A DNA stretch of 64,000 bases from Epinephelus fuscoguttatus (GCF_011397635.1 NC_064755.1:37802059-37866058), one strand, 5' to 3'. Positions 25,601-48,163 are shown, numbered from the stretch's first letter. Numbers and translations: made by a program. The notes: a model not told the origin generated them from the sequence alone.

Positions 25601-27343
25601 CGGAGCGCAGAAGACTTCAGTAAATGCCTTTCAATTGAACTTCTATTATTATCATTCACATTTTCATCTAATCTGGTCTAAATCCATGGGCTCAGGGCTT
25701 ACCATGATGTCTGGGACTAAATTGCGGGATACTTTAGAGATCATGGAAGATCCTTTAGTCACATCATGTTAGCTGGATACAAAGGGGAAATTTTACACTT
25801 TGAATATAATGTGCTGAACATATTGGAATTCTGTGCATTTGAGGTCGAAACTAGCACAGGCTTTTGAACATACAAATTAATCTGTAGGATGCTTGCAAGT
25901 TTTTATGTTTTTACCATGGATTTTTGTATTATTTCCTCTACCTAATTTACACCACATGTCCGACTTAGTTTCCAGGATATTTGAATGGAGTTACATGAAA
26001 GATGGAAACCAAATTAAAGTGTCAATACAAGACAGTATATACCAAAACTTATGTGTGTGACAATCCAAATTCTTCAGCATGGTCTTTTCCAGTCATTACA
26101 CATGCTAAAACACTCTGACTTTATCAGTCTAAGCACATTAGCACCATCAAAGGAGAGGAGAGTGTTCCTAAGTCACAGTTAATAAAGTGATTCATGTAGC
26201 TGTGTTTTACACTGTAGGTCAGAGAGTTCTCCTGGCAGGTCAAGTTAGCAGCATCAAGGAGGAAGCGCCATGTTTCATGCATGAGGTGGCTGATTTGTTG
26301 ACTGTAAGACAGAGCGAAATAGACCAGATTGGTTGACCAGATCACGCTGACCTCTTTCTCTTGGGCTATCTTAAAACAACCGCAGACAGCCAGCAGGCCA
26401 CACACACCTCTCCTTGTGTTACTGGGAACCAGAACCTAACACTGGAGGGAGCAGCACTAGATGTAATTAACGAGAGAGGGACCGGAGACACCACACAGGC
26501 CTGAAGTCAGACCCTCAACTAGACTGTTAACTGAATTTGTAATGGCTTGTAATAAAGGTGTATTGTGATTAGGGTTATTAAGTTTCCCAAAGTTTCAGAT
26601 ACACCTCATGAAGGCTTTTGTTCTTCTATTAATTGAATGCTAAAGACTTAATTTTGCATTGTGTTAAGGGAGATTGTTTTCTGTAAATGCTCCTAACAAT
26701 GTTTATTTACCGTAAGTCTGTCTTTTGAGACTAACACATGCTTGTCAACCTCTATGGTCACCTGTAACTATCTCTACTCATTCAGCACTGCTGCCAAACT
26801 GACCTGCAGTCTGTGCTGAAGTCGGTACACACAGAACCAGACAGGTACTCACACGAGGAAGTGGTAGAGGAAGCATTTCAATCCAGCAGGTCTCTCTAGG
26901 AAGTTGTAAACATCCCCCTGCATGCTAGTCTTGATGTACGGGCTCTGGAAATCCTTTTGATGATGATGCAGCCAGCTCGAACGAGGGAGAGGCGGAGGGC
27001 CAGAGGTGATGGAGGGCTGGCTGCATATGGTCTGCCGCGCTGGCTTCATTGTGTCTGCTGGCGGACAGCAGGGAATGCCTGATCCATTATTCACCGCTGT
27101 GGGGTCTAGTTCCAGTGAAACAGGAGAGTAGTGGCTCCTGTCGGGCGCAGGAGCCTGTAGGGCAGAGCTGGTAGTTGTAGTGCCGATGGAGGCCGCGTCC
27201 ATCTCCTGGTCCAGGCTGAGGCTGAGGCTTGTGCTGGCGTATCCGTTGGGTCTGCAACTTATGAAGGAGCTCCCCATCCTGCTGCCATAGTCGCGTTGTA
27301 CGTGGCACGTCATGTGAAAAGAGTGTGCACGCCTTTCGCCCAT
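3822..27343 (-). CDS. kcnq1: kcnq1-type voltage-gated potassium channel, 5' part (exons 1-2)
   Basis: KCNQ1 (Kv7.1) forms tetrameric, slowly activating, KCNE-modulated K+ channels in the plasma membrane of heart and epithelia. Two exons are visible on the minus strand, 26853-27343 and 3822-3912. They join in phase 2 to give the first 194 residues: a long, low-complexity cytoplasmic N-terminus, the conserved pre-S1 motif VYNFLERP, and all of S1 with the start of the S1-S2 loop ([17 protein letters not shown]). Exon 2 is 91 nt, which matches human KCNQ1 exon 2, and the exon 1/2 boundary falls at the same point of S1. Voltage sensor, pore and calmodulin-binding tail must lie beyond the left edge. 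The N-terminus before the pre-S1 motif is poorly conserved, so which kcnq1 copy this is remains open. The KCNQ1 subfamily call is firm because VYNFLERP and [10 protein letters not shown] differ from KCNQ2-5. Confidence 0.88.
4310..5524. mobile_element. Tc1/mariner-type non-autonomous element with insertion
   Basis: The left end (ctgaaagaaaatataaacac) and right end (tttatatttttgttcagtg) are inverted copies flanked by TA. The long subterminal arms (to about 4680 and from about 4690) both contain the motifs aataaaaggcc and cacacctg..caggtg in opposite orientation. The transposase is gone. From about 4935 to 5465 the right arm is interrupted by an unrelated pyrimidine-rich segment. Confidence 0.65.
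4935..5466 (+). repeat. unidentified repeat inserted in the Tc1-type element
   Basis: The segment is pyrimidine-rich and gives chance open frames (Ser/Pro-rich), but none resembles a protein family I know. Its last 100 bp (5370-5466, starting ggggtctaatcgccaaa) are repeated at 15971-16066, so it is the end of a dispersed repeat. Confidence 0.45.
6001..6444. mobile_element. MITE, copy 1 of a pair
   Basis: The terminal inverted repeats are gccatgtttccatc and its near-complement gatggaaacatagc. An inverted copy lies at 33069-33526. The open frames inside (6152-6443 on both strands) are not conserved as protein between the copies. Confidence 0.7.
6907..6936. repeat. (CAT)n microsatellite
   Basis: About ten CAT units give the poly-His and poly-Ile open frames seen here; these frames are not genes. 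Confidence 0.9.
7428..7472. repeat. (CA)n microsatellite
   Basis: An uninterrupted CA run of about 22 units, typical of fish introns. Confidence 0.95.
7588..7611. repeat. (TA)n microsatellite
   Basis: About 12 TA units follow gtgtca. Confidence 0.9.
7738..8483 (-). mobile_element. LINE 3' end (L2/Rex1-like)
   Basis: On the minus strand, 8365-8215 still reads as the end of a LINE ORF2 ([18 protein letters not shown]), followed by a frame break, an A-rich 3' UTR and the tail at 7738-7770, where tatataaataaaatttgatt and TGATTGA-type units are typical of fish LINE ends. Confidence 0.6.
8977..9267. repeat. inverted repeat, MITE-like
   Basis: Arms of about 57 bp (8977-9033 and 9208-9267) contain gccatcaaatcacagcatcc and its complement, separated by about 175 bp. 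No coding content is seen. Confidence 0.6.
9283..9308. repeat. (AAT)n microsatellite
   Basis: About eight AAT units. Confidence 0.85.
11153..11820. mobile_element. probable hAT-like fragment
   Basis: The segment starting agtggcggctgctggtcttt resembles a hAT-type end common in fish genomes. Internal open frames on both strands (the longest 178 codons, minus strand) do not match a transposase. The identification is from memory of the repeat family and is weak. Confidence 0.35.
11962..12330 (+). pseudogene. hAT remnant with BED zinc-finger fragment
   Basis: From 12142 the plus strand reads [20 protein letters not shown] then VICKL, the first half of a BED-type zinc finger as found at the N-terminus of hAT transposases. 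It breaks off before the second Cys pair. Inverted tagtcgacca and tggtcgacta motifs at 11987 and 12226 look like the element's subterminal repeats. Confidence 0.5.
12395..12710 (+). mobile_element. tRNA-derived SINE with LINE-type 3' tail
   Basis: A B-box-like ggttcaatccc at 12412 is followed by the widespread body gtggagtttgcatgttctcc and cctcccacagtccaaagaca, ending with aaaatggatggat. It is 5' truncated compared with the copy at 30013-30385. Confidence 0.7.
13500..13655 (-). pseudogene. LINE reverse transcriptase fragment
   Basis: On the minus strand one reads [18 protein letters not shown] and, after frameshifts, [12 protein letters not shown]: motifs of the reverse transcriptase palm with its catalytic Asp pair. 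The L2/Rex1-like group is likely. Confidence 0.6.
14170..14360 (+). pseudogene. LINE reverse transcriptase fragment
   Basis: The plus strand carries [14 protein letters not shown] and, in another frame, [20 protein letters not shown], the two halves of a conserved LINE RT block. A TGA and a frameshift break it. The sequence between this and the 13500-13655 piece (13690-14160) is unrecognised; an open frame there starts [12 protein letters not shown]. Confidence 0.55.
14390..14550 (+). repeat. LINE-tail-like repeat
   Basis: The sequence ctgattcagatccactctaa and the following aggttcttccttggccca recall a common fish LINE 3' region. The match is from memory only. Confidence 0.3.
15971..16066 (+). 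repeat. second copy of the unidentified repeat tail
   Basis: This copy starts ggggtctaatcaccaaa and ends tctctcctgattg, matching 5370-5466 along its whole length with scattered changes. Both include aataaatattctttt. Confidence 0.5.
16617..17873. mobile_element. non-autonomous DNA transposon, Harbinger-like
   Basis: The terminal inverted repeats are gggccctatttagatggtct and its exact complement at the right end, flanked by AT on both sides. It is 1,257 bp long. Subterminal repeats (tgctagttagacg types) recur in both ends. A decayed Myb/SANT-like reading frame is present on the minus strand at about 17510-17620. Confidence 0.7.
17510..17620 (-). pseudogene. Myb/SANT-like gene fragment inside the element
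   Basis: One frame reads [18 protein letters not shown] and a second continues [15 protein letters not shown]. Together these are the start of the Myb/SANT-like DNA-binding protein that accompanies Harbinger transposases, split by a frameshift. A GTAAAG follows and may be an old donor. Confidence 0.5.
17928..18668 (+). pseudogene. LINE reverse transcriptase C-terminal part (RTE-like)
   Basis: An intact 246-codon frame reads the thumb and C-terminal part of a non-LTR reverse transcriptase: [38 protein letters not shown] and [15 protein letters not shown]. The palm with its catalytic Asp residues is missing, so it is 5' truncated as usual for LINE inserts. It ends in a short taagtaagtatgtaag tail of RTE type. 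It begins about 55 nt from the right end of the Harbinger-like element. The frame is unusually undamaged, which points to fairly recent insertion. Confidence 0.75.
20576..20760. repeat. inverted repeat with 57-bp arms
   Basis: The arms 20576-20632 and 20704-20760 contain gggaaactttgctgatattc and its complement. They are nearly identical and separated by 71 bp. The surrounding 20200-20830 may be the rest of a MITE. Open frames over it are mirror images and not genes. Confidence 0.7.
21352..21412. repeat. perfect 61-bp palindrome
   Basis: Two 30-bp arms (21352-21381 and 21383-21412) are exact complements with one T between them. The arm contains ctttgtccctggtctataag. It adjoins the hAT-like fragment to its right. 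Confidence 0.95.
21385..21621 (-). pseudogene. hAT/ZMYM-like protein N-terminal fragment
   Basis: The frame reads [20 protein letters not shown] then [12 protein letters not shown], the Lys/Arg/Glu-rich start seen in zinc-finger MYM type 1-like hAT proteins of fish. It runs into the palindrome, where it ends; no further transposase is found. Confidence 0.5.
22408..22432. repeat. (GT)n microsatellite
   Basis: A short GT run in a GT-rich area. Confidence 0.8.
24094..24266 (+). pseudogene. possible first exon of a Harbinger-type transposase
   Basis: A frame from ATG reads [20 protein letters not shown] and an Arg/Glu-rich stretch ([18 protein letters not shown]), ending at a consensus AACCG|GTGAGT donor. 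Harbinger transposases have similar basic N-terminal stretches. No downstream transposase exon is present. Confidence 0.35.
24403..24876. mobile_element. hAT MITE nested in the Harbinger-like element
   Basis: The ends are tagggttgggtcggt and accgacccaaccctag-type complements. The 8-bp target duplication GTATACAA occurs at 24395-24402 and 24877-24884, the hAT signature. Confidence 0.8.
25056..26846. other. kcnq1 intron 1, 5' part, nothing recognised
   Basis: No exon, RNA gene or named repeat is seen apart from a short A run near 25500. Confidence 0.5.
26853..27343 (-). CDS. kcnq1: kcnq1 exon 1 (start codon to S1)
   Basis: The exon gives 163 codons plus 2 nt. The chosen ATG is at 27343-27341 and reads MGERRAHSF; a TTG two codons upstream is not a likely start. 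The exon ends ...KCFLYHFLV at a consensus GTGAGT donor (plus-strand actcac at 26847-26852). The central part is rich in Ser, Thr and Pro (about residues 30-135) and resembles other KCNQ1 N-termini only loosely, with a short PVSLE stretch recalling the human PVSLD. From about residue 140 the match is strong ([15 protein letters not shown]). A pyrimidine-rich CAG near 27522-27540 on the minus strand could be the acceptor of a further 5' non-coding exon; this is not established. Confidence 0.88.
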
Positions 27344-29918
27344 GGTCAAGTTCAGAGAGGGCCGAGGAGGACTTCAAAGTCCTGGAAAGTCCTGGAGGTT
27401 ATGACCACGATTCAGGTAGAGAGAAGGAGTCCAGCAGCATAAGACACCTCGCTAGGCATGGCTAGCTACCGGCTGCAGACAGGAGCTCTCTCTGCTGCAC
27501 TGCATGTGTGTCCATACCTGCAGTGGAAGAAGTGACATAAGTCCTGGAGATAGTATGACTGTAAGTAAGCCTTGCCCTCTATAGGAGGAGCCTTGTTAAG
27601 TACTCATCCATCATGAAAAATACAAGACGTGGACACTCTAAAGCTTACTGACCCAGTAGCAAATGGGTGAGGGCTGCCAAAAATGGACATTTAAAAGTTC
27701 GGACATCTTTATTTCAGTACTCTTAATGCAGAAATGAAAAAACTAAACTCTTGCTTTGCATCCAGTACATAAACATCTGCTACTGTACCAGATGGCATTC
27801 AAGCATTGCAGAAAAATACATTTAATCCAAAACACCATCAGATTACAATCTGGAAAATACTATACTTCCCTCAGCATGTTTCTACTGAGAACTCACCGGC
27901 AGTGAGTTCTCTGAACCACATATGTGGTTATCTGAGCCACCTGTTATGTTTATAGGTCACTAATGCAGACTATGGCTTTTGACTGTGCAACAGTCCTACT
28001 TCTTGCTCTGAGACAGTGTAAAGCGCCATGGGTATCCCATGTTTGTGACGTTAAAAAGAGAGGGATAAGAGAAGGGATTGTCATTTGTGAGTAAGAAATC
28101 CCAGTGACACTTCTATGAACTTTTGCAAATGTTTTTACAGGTAGGCTATTACACTGCGACTCCTGACCTGTGCAAAATAATACAAAAGTAACATGCACGT
28201 AATATCTCTGGAACAATATCATGCATGAGGTAATATGGCAGCGTCAGGTCAGCACACGAGTCCATTTCCGGCTCTCTCTGAGGATTTACAACTGTTAAAC
28301 CTGTTGCATTGCCCTTGATGGATGTCAAAACCTGCCTCGTTGTTTCCCATCTGGGAAGGTAAAAACAAATGCACAACATGCACTTTGCTAACATTTTTAA
28401 GCCACTACGGCTACAATGTGAGCTTCCAAAACAGTTACACAGAACATGTGACATCACAGGAGCTTAATCAACATGCAGGCAGAAGAAAATTAGACTGATT
28501 AAAGCCACGTGAATGATTGTTGTGCAGCTTTTTACTCCGCTTTCTTCGTTGCAGTCACGTTAAGCACAACACTGCATGTTACTATCATGAGAAAACGTCC
28601 ACTACCTGCCTTTAGGTGCAATAAAGTATTAGCCATAATATTAAATCTATACCAACAGTAACAGGATATAAAGAGAAGCAAGTAGTTTCCTGAGCAGAGC
28701 TGCACATCAGTAACAGGTCCTAATTATTGTGCGCAAAATCAATTTTTTATGTCTGCAAATTAACCTGTAACTAAGTCTGGGCAGCGTGTCAACTCAAGAA
28801 AACCACTTTCCATCATGTCAAAGCGAATCCTACTCCCTGCTGACGTGTGCGCAATTAATTAGTGTATCAAAGGGTAAGTAGATGGTGCAGTATCTTCTCT
28901 GGAAAGACACCGAAGCAGGTAGTGTGATAGATGGCAGACAGATGTTGCCTAAAAGGATTGGAAAAAGTGTCATGGCACAAGAGAGGTAGTCTAATTGGAG
29001 GCAGCCACCCCCGTCCATATCTGTCCTCAGCTATGGATGAACTGATGACAGGACCCACATGGCTGCTGTCTCCCTGTAGATAGAGTTTCTAGCTTTAAAA
29101 CTACACAGTCACGATGCTCACAATGAACTGTCAGACGTGTTTCAGGCTGCTGTGGGACTCTACAGTTACACAGTATTGTGTGACTTTCCATTAAACTGAA
29201 CCCCTACATGAGGGCATCTGACACAATTAAAATGACAGCATGTGAGTTAGAATAAATTAAACAACATGAAGCATCTGATCCCTAAAAAAAATGACTTTTC
29301 CTCTGCTTAACTAAGCTCCTGGAAGCAGCCGCAAAGCACAGGTTGAGGTCTGTTAAATGATGCTGCATAATCAAGCAAATGTTAAGTCAATATTTGCAAC
29401 AATTGCTCCAGGCTAGTGTTAGTAGCTGAGAACAGCAGAGAACATACGTGTCAAATCTTACCTTTAACTCCGAGGACACAAGTTTTAATGGTGGTAAATG
29501 ATATAAAATGATCTCAGAAGCCTGGCAACAAGTTCGGGTTTTTTGGGGTTTTGAATCAAAAGCACAATCCAGTCGTTAGATAACTAAATTAAATAAGTTA
29601 GAACTTGTCCTCTGGCGCTAAAAAACAAACCCTAACATCGGAAACACAGTGAAAGCACAAGTGTTTCATCGGCTGCTGCCTGCGGGACTCTCCTCTCTTT
29701 GAAGTGCATCGCTGCTTGTGGCTGAACACATGCGGCGTTCAGGGGGTGTGGGAAAATCTAGAATCTAAACATCGCAACACAACACATAGCGAGCAACCTG
29801 TTAATCCACTGTTACAACTGAGTACAAAGTTGGGAGGTTGGGCAGTATTACAGATTTTAAGAAGAGGTAAAATCAATAGCAAAAATGTCCTTTATAATAA
29901 GATGTACAATATTAGATT
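27344..29918. other. upstream region of kcnq1, nothing recognised
   Basis: This probably includes the kcnq1 5' UTR and promoter near 27344-27600. Beyond that I see no gene; open frames at 27950-28457 and 28830-29058 resemble nothing known. Confidence 0.4.
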
Positions 29919-30012
29919 ATTATTTGCAGAGGTGGGTAGTAACTAGTTACATTTACTCAGTTACATTTACTTGAGTAACTTTTTGGATAAATTGTACTTT
30001 TCAGAGTAGTCA

Positions 30013-30385
30013 TTCATTCATCTTCTAACCGCTTCATCCTCTTGAGGGTCGCGGGGGGGCTGGAGCCTATCCCAGCTACATCGGGCGAGAGGCAGGGTAC
30101 ACCCTGGACAGGTCGCCAGACTATCGCAGGGCTGACACATAGAGACAAACAACCATTCACGCTCACATTCACACCTATGGACAATTTAGAGTTATCAATT
30201 AACCTAGTCCCCAATCTGCATGTCTTTGGACTGTGGGGGGAAGCCAGAGTGCCCGGAGAGAACCCACGCTGACACGGGGAGAACATGCAAACTCCACACA
30301 GAAGGGCTCCCATGCCCGGGATCGAACCGGCAACCCTCTTGCTGTGAGGCGAGAGTGCTAACCACCACACCACCGTGCCGCCCTT
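30013..30385 (-). mobile_element. tRNA-derived SINE nested in the hAT MITE
   Basis: On the minus strand the head has A-box-like tggtgtggtggttagcac and B-box ggttcgatccc, then the same body as the 12395-12710 copy. TTTTCAGAGTAG flanks it on both sides (about 29998-30009 and 30384-30395), the duplicated target. Confidence 0.85.
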
Positions 30386-30522
30386 TTCAGAGTAGTTTTA
30401 ATGCAAAATACTTTTTACTTTTACTTGAGTTATATTGTTTTAAAGCAACAATACTCTTACTTGAGTACAATATGTGGCTACTCTACCCACCTCTGAGTAC
30501 ATAATTACATATATAAATACTG

Positions 30523-30523
<1 letters not shown>

Positions 30524-30556
<33 letters not shown>
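30524..30556. repeat. (TA)n microsatellite
   Basis: A TA run inside the hAT MITE. Confidence 0.85.
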
Positions 30557-30560
<4 letters not shown>

Positions 30561-30921
30561 TGTGTGTACAGTATATGTAAGAATATATTTGTGTTTCTTG
30601 TGCCTTGATTTATGTTATGTTTGTAAAGATTTAATTTATTTTTGTTTTAGTTAAAGGGGTATCGTTTAAAATACATGAATTTGCAGATTATTATTTTTGA
30701 TTGATTGATTACGTTCATGTTCTTATTTTACAAATAAATCAGACGTTACTCAACAGTTACTCAGTACTTGAGTAGTTTTTTCACCAAATACTCTTTTACT
30801 CTTACTCAAGTAATTATTTGGATGACTACTTTTTACTTTTACTTGAGTAATATTGTTCTAAAGTATCAGTACTCTTACTTGAGTACAATATTTGGCTACT
30901 CTACCCACCTCTGATTATTTG

Positions 30922-32101
30922 TGATAGCTTAGCCACAGCTGCCACCATATTGATCCAGAGAGTGATTTTCTTTGTCAGATTTCTGCATCACTCATTTGAA
31001 TTCCAAATTAATCAAATTTTTATTCAATCATGTCATGAAACAGAGAAAAATGCCCATCACGCGTCCCCAAGGTGCAAACTGATGCTTTAAAATTGCTTGT
31101 ACTGTCCATCTGACAGTCCTAAATATTTTATCAATCTTTTACTTTATGCAGTCTGTGCCCTAAATTTAAAGAAATTCAATTTACAATAATGTAAAACAAG
31201 AACAAACAGCCCGAAGCAGCAATAAATAATAAAATGCTTGATAAATAACTTCAAGGTCATTGCTTGTGGGGTTTTCTTTTAAGCAAACATGATGTGTTTA
31301 CATTCAGCGTTTCTCACCATAACGCCTATACATCATGGCAAATGTTTGTTTGGTGAATTAATTACCATAAAAATGTTAATTATGTTATTAATTATGTCAA
31401 GTTGTGACCTTGAAGGTGCTTGCCTTGGCCTTCCAGACTATAAAAGCTGCCTCCTGTTTTCATCTGCTCTCTCCCTTCCTGCAGCAGACATCCACCTGGC
31501 ATCGTTGTTTTTGGTTTGCACCGTCAAAACCTCCATAGCACACCTGACACACACCCATGCATGGCTTTCAGTACTGACTTTGCTGACCTACACACTCCAT
31601 TGGTTATTTAAGTTCATTTTAGTTTAATTTAATAAATTGTGCTTGTTTTATGTGGACTTCCTACTTGTCACATTCACTGAGACAGTTTGTGACTAGTAAA
31701 TTAAAAACCAACACTAGTTAAAACATCAGTATATGAAGTTAATTTGTTAATGTAGGTTTGGGAGCAGGGCCACGCCTCAACCACACCTCTGATTACCTGC
31801 TAACTTATATCATCCCTACCTACATTCCCTCATTCTCTCTTCCCTTCTCCCCTCATCTCTTCTCATTCAATCTGGTGCATACCTCTCCCATATCTCATTC
31901 TAGGTACGTCCTGAGGGGCCTGTAATCAGCTCGGGTGGAAGGTCTTCCTCTGCCCGATCTCCAGCACATCCTCCAAGATCAACCTAACAGAAGACATCCC
32001 TCTTACAACGAACACCTCCTGGATTACAATTAAACATTTAAACAACATATTGTTGTGGTGTGGTCTCTGATAGTGAAATACCCAATGTGGATTTCTCACT
32101 G

Positions 32102-32104
<3 letters not shown>
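30922..32104. other. intergenic, nothing firmly recognised
   Basis: A pyrimidine-rich segment at 31760-32050 resembles in composition the unidentified repeat at 4935-5466 but I cannot align it. The open frame at 31289-31627 has no family resemblance. Confidence 0.35.

Positions 32105-32140
<36 letters not shown>
32105..32140. repeat. (TA)n microsatellite
   Basis: About 18 TA units. Confidence 0.9.
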
Positions 32141-32142
<2 letters not shown>

Positions 32143-32187
32143 CCTATAACCTTTAGGCCCTGTCCAGCATCACTTTGGCATAGTTTG

Positions 32188-32844
32188 CAGTGATGGGCAA
32201 AGCAGTTCTTTAGATGTTACTGAATCACTAGAATCAGTTCATTCAAAAGATTCGTTCACCGAATTGTTCAGAGCTTGGTGGGAGGAGCCCTGACTGTGTA
32301 CTGTGTAGTCCGACTCACTGAACTGATACACGGCTGAACGATTCATGATTCAGCTCAGTTCACGGCTTCCGGGAGTGCTGAGTCACATTACTGGCTAGCC
32401 TAACATTTTTAGTTTGTTTATCTGGAAACTAAGTCTGTTAAAACAATGAGGAGGTGTGTGATTGTGTTCATGTGGCTTGACTCCTGGCTACATTAGCCGT
32501 TATCTTAGAGAAAACGGTCCCGATGAAAGTGTATCGCTGAGAAGAAATGATTTGAATCACTCAGGGATCGGGGGTACGTTGTTCACGGAGTGATTCGTTC
32601 TCCGAGGGATTCTTTCTCCGACTGATTGTTCTCCGAGTGATTCGTTCACAGAGTGATTCGTCACGCAGTAGGCAGTTTCTCCCTGCACCCTGGCTGCCTC
32701 ATGATTCGCAAGTGATTCATTGTTCGCACGGAGCTCAACTGAACTGAGAAGTAAACGAATCAGTTCCGGAAGTGATTCAGTTTAGTACGTTCACTCAACA
32801 GATTCGTTCTTTTGAACGATTCATTCGTGAACGACACAACACTA
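32188..32844. mobile_element. hAT MITE with 8-bp target duplication
   Basis: The 8-bp repeat ATAGTTTG flanks it at 32180-32187 and 32845-32852. The ends are cagtgatgggcaaagc and cgacacaacacta; the interior carries many gattcgttc / gaacgaatc motifs in both directions. Confidence 0.8.
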
Positions 32845-33068
32845 ATAGTTTGGATTATCAGCCGTACAACATGGGCAGTGTTATATACTTTAGATATTCA
32901 CAAATGTATAAAGTATTGTATCAAACAAGGTGGGTCATACATTATCATGTGACCTTATGGCCCTATCTTGTAGAGGGGCCCTGTGTCAAAATCTAGGCTT
33001 ATCTGTGATCTCTGTGCTGCATAATCCTCAATAAAGTTGTGTTTAATCAAATTAACATGCAGTCCTTA

Positions 33069-33526
33069 GCTATGTTTCCATCCAAGAGTGATTTGAATCA
33101 TTGGGAAATGTGCATTAAAAGAAATCTGAATTCTGTGTGTTTCCATTAAATGTACGGTCTTTGGTGAAAACTACGAACTTGCGCGAGTTTTCTGCAGAAC
33201 CTGAAACAAAACAAGTCTCACATTCTTCTTCTACATTTTCTGGCGGTTGGCAACCAGCTTGTAAATGCATTACCGCCTTTCCGACCCGGAGTGTGGATAT
33301 CACCATGGAGAGAGGTGCGCTACGTCAGACTTAATTCGAACATAACTGTTTCCATCCCCCGTTTTGCGAATCAATACTTTTTCAAATCAACCAAAACCCG
33401 GCTAAAGCGAGCGTATTTTAGTTTGTGCGAATCAGGGGATTTTAATTCAAATTTTGGCGTTGCCATCATAATTTTCCGATGCGATACTTCTAGATGTGCA
33501 TCTAAACAGGGTAATGGAAACGTGGC
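33069..33526. mobile_element. MITE, copy 2 of the pair (inverted)
   Basis: It starts gctatgtttccatcc and ends aatggaaacgtggc. Across about 440 bp it matches 6001-6444 in inverse orientation, with small indels and substitutions. Confidence 0.7.
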
Positions 33527-34452
33527 TATTGATACTTAAAACACCATGAGCCAGGCCACAGAAGAAATTTAAGGGGTCTGGCAACCATTTTTGTCCCTGG
33601 ACACCCTAACAAGTTTACCCGGCCATGCACTTGAGCATTGTTTCCTCAGTGAAGTTAATATAACTGGATAAACACCATGAAATAAACTTGGTTTTTCACT
33701 AAAAGAGCAAAAAACGTTGTCTTGGAAAGTGCTACAGAAAGTGAACAACACCAAGTCATATCCCCATCTGAAACTAACTAGTTAAAGTGCACAAGCTGGG
33801 CAACAACAAAAACATATAGTAAGACAAACTTCTTTGCAAACCTACCCCACATGCAGCTTTATACATCCATGACATGCAGCTTCTTCCGGTCAATGTCATT
33901 TTAACTATAAATACTGTTCCTGCCACCACCTCCAATGTAAGTCAACTCTGTATGCCCATCAACTCCCAGTTAACCTAATATTTTAAGTGCCTGAAGTGTT
34001 TTTAACCTGCGTCCAAACGAACACAACACTTTCCTAGGCCTCACTTCAAACGTTAGTGTGGGTGTGTTGTGCTGGAGCGTGGCCTCGGGGCTAATTTTAC
34101 GACTTTCTACCTCAGAAAGATGATTTAACGGGTGTATTTGAACGCCCCATGTGTTTCAAAAAGCAGCAGCTGGCGGAGAGGCAGCCGCTGGTCGCACGTG
34201 CACATTGCTCGCGCGCGTACATTCAACGCACCAGTGTAAATACAAACGAAGGGAGGTTTTTGCCGTTAATTTTAACTAAAATATTTCTCCTAGCTTCTTT
34301 ATTAAAGTGTTACAGCCCGGATAATGTCCCATCATACATCACGAGCCGTGTTTCCACCTTCGTCCACCTGTAGGAGGCACTGAACACTCAGTTAAACCTT
34401 TCGCAAATCTCGTTGTTTGTCCCTCGGTGCTACCCGTAGTCATTGAGAAAAC
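33527..34452 (+). promoter_or_regulatory. mrps35: region upstream of mrps35
   Basis: The last 450 bp are richer in CG dinucleotides (for example cgcacgtgc and gcgcgcgtac at 34194-34219), as expected of a housekeeping promoter. No TATA box stands out and the transcription start is not determined. Confidence 0.4.
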
Positions 34453-47499
<13,047 letters not shown>

Positions 47500-47750
47500 T
47501 GCAACTTAATGTACAAATGTATTTACATGAAGACGACGACCAAGAGCAGCAGGGACCTCTAACAGGGTCCATAAAAGCATCTTTAAATACTTGTGGCCTC
47601 ATTTTGGACTCCATCTACGTTCCAGTAACACAAAAGATTTCTGTAGATTACTGTTCAATATACATGAGGATATTACAGCCTCAAGGGTCTCAACTAATGT
47701 ATTTATTTTCCAAAACATAAAGAGGTGTATGATGCAGTCTTTAATACAAA

Positions 47751-47756
47751 AATAAA
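47751..47756 (+). promoter_or_regulatory. mrps35: mrps35 poly(A) signal
   Basis: A canonical AATAAA lies about 250 nt after the stop codon of mrps35, giving a short 3' UTR that ends near 47775. No other AATAAA precedes it on this strand between the stop codon and this point. Confidence 0.65.
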
Positions 47757-48163
47757 AGTGTGCTGTTAAATGTTCTGTCTTTGAAGTTGTGTGAAGTTCG
47801 TGTGCATGACGGTGAAAGCTTTTATATAATGAAAGCCCCATTCAGTCAGCTTCAGCTCCCATCCCACTATCGTCACTGTCAGGTCGAGGAGTGGCGCCCC
47901 CAGTGAAAGGATGCTTTCAGCAGCAAGTCGATGAAACGTACCTCACCCTTCTTACGGAGTTTTGGTCTGTGGTCCGTGCACTTTTAGGTCAGAGGAAACC
48001 CAATGCACTGAGGAGACGTGCTGGACTGATGGAGGGTTAAACACTGAAGGCCACAGGGCAAAAACCCCAGTCCATCTTTTTCTCTTGGAAGCACCCATCA
48101 AGTCCCACTTAAGACCTGCGTAGACAGCTGGCCAAAGTCCTTGAGGTTTGGCATCTACGTAAA

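Larger units (their letters stand above)
3919..26846 (-). other. kcnq1: kcnq1 intron 1, transposon-rich
   Basis: A single intron of about 22.9 kb separates the first two coding exons, as is usual for the very long first intron of KCNQ1. It holds Tc1-type, Harbinger-like, hAT and RTE/L2-type remains listed separately. Parts with nothing recognisable include 6445-6900, 8484-8976, 9310-11150, 12711-13500, 14550-15960, 18690-20200, 21850-23829 and 25056-26846. Confidence 0.8.
29927..30913. mobile_element. hAT MITE with 8-bp target duplication
   Basis: The ends are cagaggtgggtag and its complement ctacccacctctg, flanked by the perfect 8-bp repeat ATTATTTG at 29919-29926 and 30914-30921. Internal sequence is full of acttgagta motifs in both orientations. 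A SINE (30013-30385) and a TA microsatellite are nested in it. Confidence 0.9.

Noticed and set aside
27087..27377. 96-codon frame overlapping kcnq1 exon 1
   Set aside because: Another frame of the same exon; only the chosen frame ends in the conserved channel motif and fits the splice phase.
28149..28457. Possible rep15, which lies beside MRPS35 in human
   Set aside because: I looked for a single-exon Rab15 effector between 27400 and 34400 on both strands and found no open frame of suitable length or content.
30014..30504. tRNA-like head near 30340-30385 and open frames over it
   Set aside because: The A- and B-box-like sequence is the head of a SINE with a target duplication, not a tRNA gene; the frames are SINE translations.
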